Shown: in pieces, positions 4,958 to 6,122 of the stretch
Position numbering within the stretch: position 1 is the stretch's first letter
How the letters are laid out: every line of letters begins with the position of its first letter
From: Candidatus Thorarchaeota archaeon
GTDB lineage: Archaea > Asgardarchaeota > Thorarchaeia > Thorarchaeales > Thorarchaeaceae
DNA length: 6,122 nt
Assembly: GCA_016839245.1 (NCBI GenBank)
Contig: JAEOUN010000041.1
Coordinates: forward strand, 1 to 6,122
Reading direction: 5' to 3'
Program-made: the position numbers and the translations under genes
The notes under the pieces: generated by a model
The model's database searches: none
Seen by the model: only the letters and a program-made list of their open reading frames with translations
What the model was told of the DNA's origin: nothing

Positions 4958-5245
4958 ATGAATGATAAGAAACGTGGTTTTATCCCTCTCTTCAGTATAT
5001 TTCAGACTGAACATCCTGTTTTACTAACAGCGATTGCTGTACTTACCATCATCTTGGTTGCCATGTTTCCTATACTTCTACCAATACTATTAATCGCAGT
5101 TGTCATCGTAGGTATCATCGGACTTATTGGTATCTTCGGCGGCCTTATTGATATGAACAGGGAGAGTCTGACATATCAATCCACAGAACTAGAGTTTCCA
5201 AAGAACCATCTTATCGATGAAGATGAATATAATCTCGGTACTTAG
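4958..5245 (+). CDS. Small membrane protein with two predicted transmembrane helices
   Basis: The 95-residue protein is not recognised as a named family. A short charged N-terminus (MNDKKRG) is followed by IFQTEHP. Two closely spaced hydrophobic helices come next, about 20-43 and 44-66, rich in Ile, Leu and Val with Pro-rich joints (MFPILLPILL) and a glycine-rich second helix (GIIGLIGIFGG). The hydrophilic tail (67-95) is acidic, with DEDEY near the end. The basic N-terminus suggests it stays inside, and a helical hairpin would put the acidic tail inside as well. It follows mvhD copy 2 on the same strand, but nothing in its sequence links it to hydrogenase function. The ATG has a weak SD. It is a plausible real gene because of its clear topology and lack of a competing frame. 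Confidence 0.65.
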   Translation: MNDKKRGFIPLFSIFQTEHPVLLTAIAVLTIILVAMFPILLPILLIAVVIVGIIGLIGIFGGLIDMNRESLTYQSTELEFPKNHLIDEDEYNLGT

Positions 5246-5432
5246 ATATTGTAAATACTAGGACTGAAAAGCTCAACAATCGATACAGCACTTTTTATTA
5301 CGAAACAAAAATCGAAATCTCTTTTGAAGATGAATATACTCGCAGGATTTTTTGGTATCTCTAAAGACAACTGATGAGATCACTTTTTCATAGTGCTTAC
5401 TTTTTGAAGGACTGTCATACAATCCAGTATTT
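5246..5432. other. Convergent intergenic region with plus-strand T-tracts
   Basis: The 187-base gap lies between the membrane protein and the convergent surface-protein gene. It holds T-runs at 5292-5296, 5348-5353, 5384-5388 and 5401-5405, any of which could end plus-strand transcription. I see no RNA gene or substantial ORF. A 14-codon frame at 5330-5374 is too short to support. Confidence 0.4.
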
Positions 5433-6122
5433 CTACCATCCCGTCATTACAATCCTGACAATATTACCGAGGAAATATCCATCACTAGTCACAAGTACTA
5501 GCGGCCAGTCAGGATCTCTTAATAATTCATCATCTGCCCATCCTGCTATCAGGAGACTATTGTTGTAAGCGACTTCATATGAGGTGAAAGAGATTGATGC
5601 TCCAGATCCTGACCAGACTGTGACAGTATAATTGGTTGCAATCAAGCTGGTGTTGAAGCTATAATGTTCATCATTTCCACCATCCATGGATGCAACTAGA
5701 ATCCAGAGTGCTACTCCAGAATAGACTGTGTCATTATAGGTTATGTCCTTTCTATGATGGGGGCATGAACCAAGAGAGTAGTAGGTATCATGAGTCATAA
5801 TCCACGGAGTTACACCATCCAGTTCCAACGACCAGGGTTCTGTTTCATCAATGATAGTGATGTTTACAGCATATTTTGGCCAGCTATGTCCTGCTGACAA
5901 GTAGTTTCCCTCTGGTAGAAAAGCCACTCTCAGAGGTCCACCATTTTCCTCAGAGATTAATTCTCCTGTTTGCATATATACTAGGACCATTGTGAAATTT
6001 CTCGGCCCTATCGGTTCTCCTGTGGTTGAATTGTATGCCTCTAAGGTTCCTTGTACTTCAGACTTGTTAAAATAGGTAGTATATCCATCACTACTAAGAA
6101 CTTCAAGACTATAATTTTCTGG
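5433..6122 (-). CDS. Extracellular protein with repeated molybdopterin-oxidoreductase-like domain (C-terminal part)
   Basis: The frame is open to the window edge, 44 codons beyond the first internal Met at 5990, so this is the last 229 residues of a longer protein. Residues about 96-226 resemble the oxidoreductase molybdopterin-binding fold found in archaeal cell-surface proteins: EPWSLELDG (95-103), a Cys-Pro-His-His stretch (120-123), SGVALWILV (135-143), then NYTVTVWSGSG (164-174) and a final strand NIVRIVM. The preceding part looks like the end of a second copy of the same domain: NYSLEVLSSDG (3-13) parallels 164-174, and GPLRVAFLP followed by the Trp-Pro-Lys/VNITI stretch (62-90) closes it. 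About nine Asn-x-Ser/Thr sequons indicate an exported, glycosylated protein. Whether a Mo cofactor is bound is uncertain; C120 is the only cysteine seen. No C-terminal anchor is present, as it ends in MTGW. Confidence 0.7.
   Translation of the reverse strand, partial: PENYSLEVLSSDGYTTYFNKSEVQGTLEAYNSTTGEPIGPRNFTMVLVYMQTGELISEENGGPLRVAFLPEGNYLSAGHSWPKYAVNITIIDETEPWSLELDGVTPWIMTHDTYYSLGSCPHHRKDITYNDTVYSGVALWILVASMDGGNDEHYSFNTSLIATNYTVTVWSGSGASISFTSYEVAYNNSLLIAGWADDELLRDPDWPLVLVTSDGYFLGNIVRIVMTGW

Noticed and set aside
5330..5374. 14-codon ORF in the convergent intergenic region
   Set aside because: Too short, with no ribosome binding site or conservation evidence.
5374..5568. 64-codon plus-strand frame at the 3' end of the molybdopterin-like gene
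   Set aside because: Mostly antisense to a convincing secreted-protein gene and without promoter or SD.

Overview
The window looks archaeal. Four of the genes have a TATA box 26-29 bases upstream of a start or of a short leader, T-runs stand in for hairpin terminators, and the recognisable proteins are archaeal in type: a methyl-viologen-reducing hydrogenase delta subunit (MvhD/FlpD), a winged-helix regulator, secreted proteins rich in N-glycosylation sequons, and a cell-surface molybdopterin-binding-like domain. An uncultured anaerobe with Mvh/Hdr-type electron bifurcation, such as an Asgard/Thorarchaeota-like lineage, fits best. That placement is inferred and is not proven by any marker gene.

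Layout. (1) 10-405 (+) is a near-complete mvhD; its true start may lie outside the window. (2) 410-712 (-) is a small winged-HTH gene, tail to tail with mvhD and only 4 bases away. (3) 713-917 is an AT-rich divergent promoter region. (4) 918-1592 and 1666-2355 (+) are tandem paralogues, each built of two HTH-like repeats and each with its own TATA box. (5) 2500-3162 (+) is an AbiV-like HEPN protein, a family linked to abortive infection. (6) 3261-4424 (-) is a surface-anchored beta-propeller. (7) 4489-4863 (+) is a second mvhD that is almost identical in protein sequence but has an eroded 5' end. (8) 4958-5245 (+) is a small two-helix membrane protein. (9) 5433-6122 (-) is the C-terminal part of a large extracellular protein with a molybdopterin-oxidoreductase-like domain.

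The genes do not form one operon. Most have their own promoter and strand changes are frequent. The main structural theme is the pair of mvhD copies in direct orientation, about 4.46 kb apart. They bracket a block of regulators, a putative HEPN defence protein and a surface propeller. The copies differ by about 49 synonymous codon changes but only 5 amino-acid changes over the shared 118 residues. Two stretches (33 and 50 bases) are nevertheless completely identical. The second copy has lost the first cysteine of the CxxC motif and carries one extra base between the promoter-proximal ATG and the conserved frame. No integrase, transposase, tRNA, rRNA or CRISPR array was seen.
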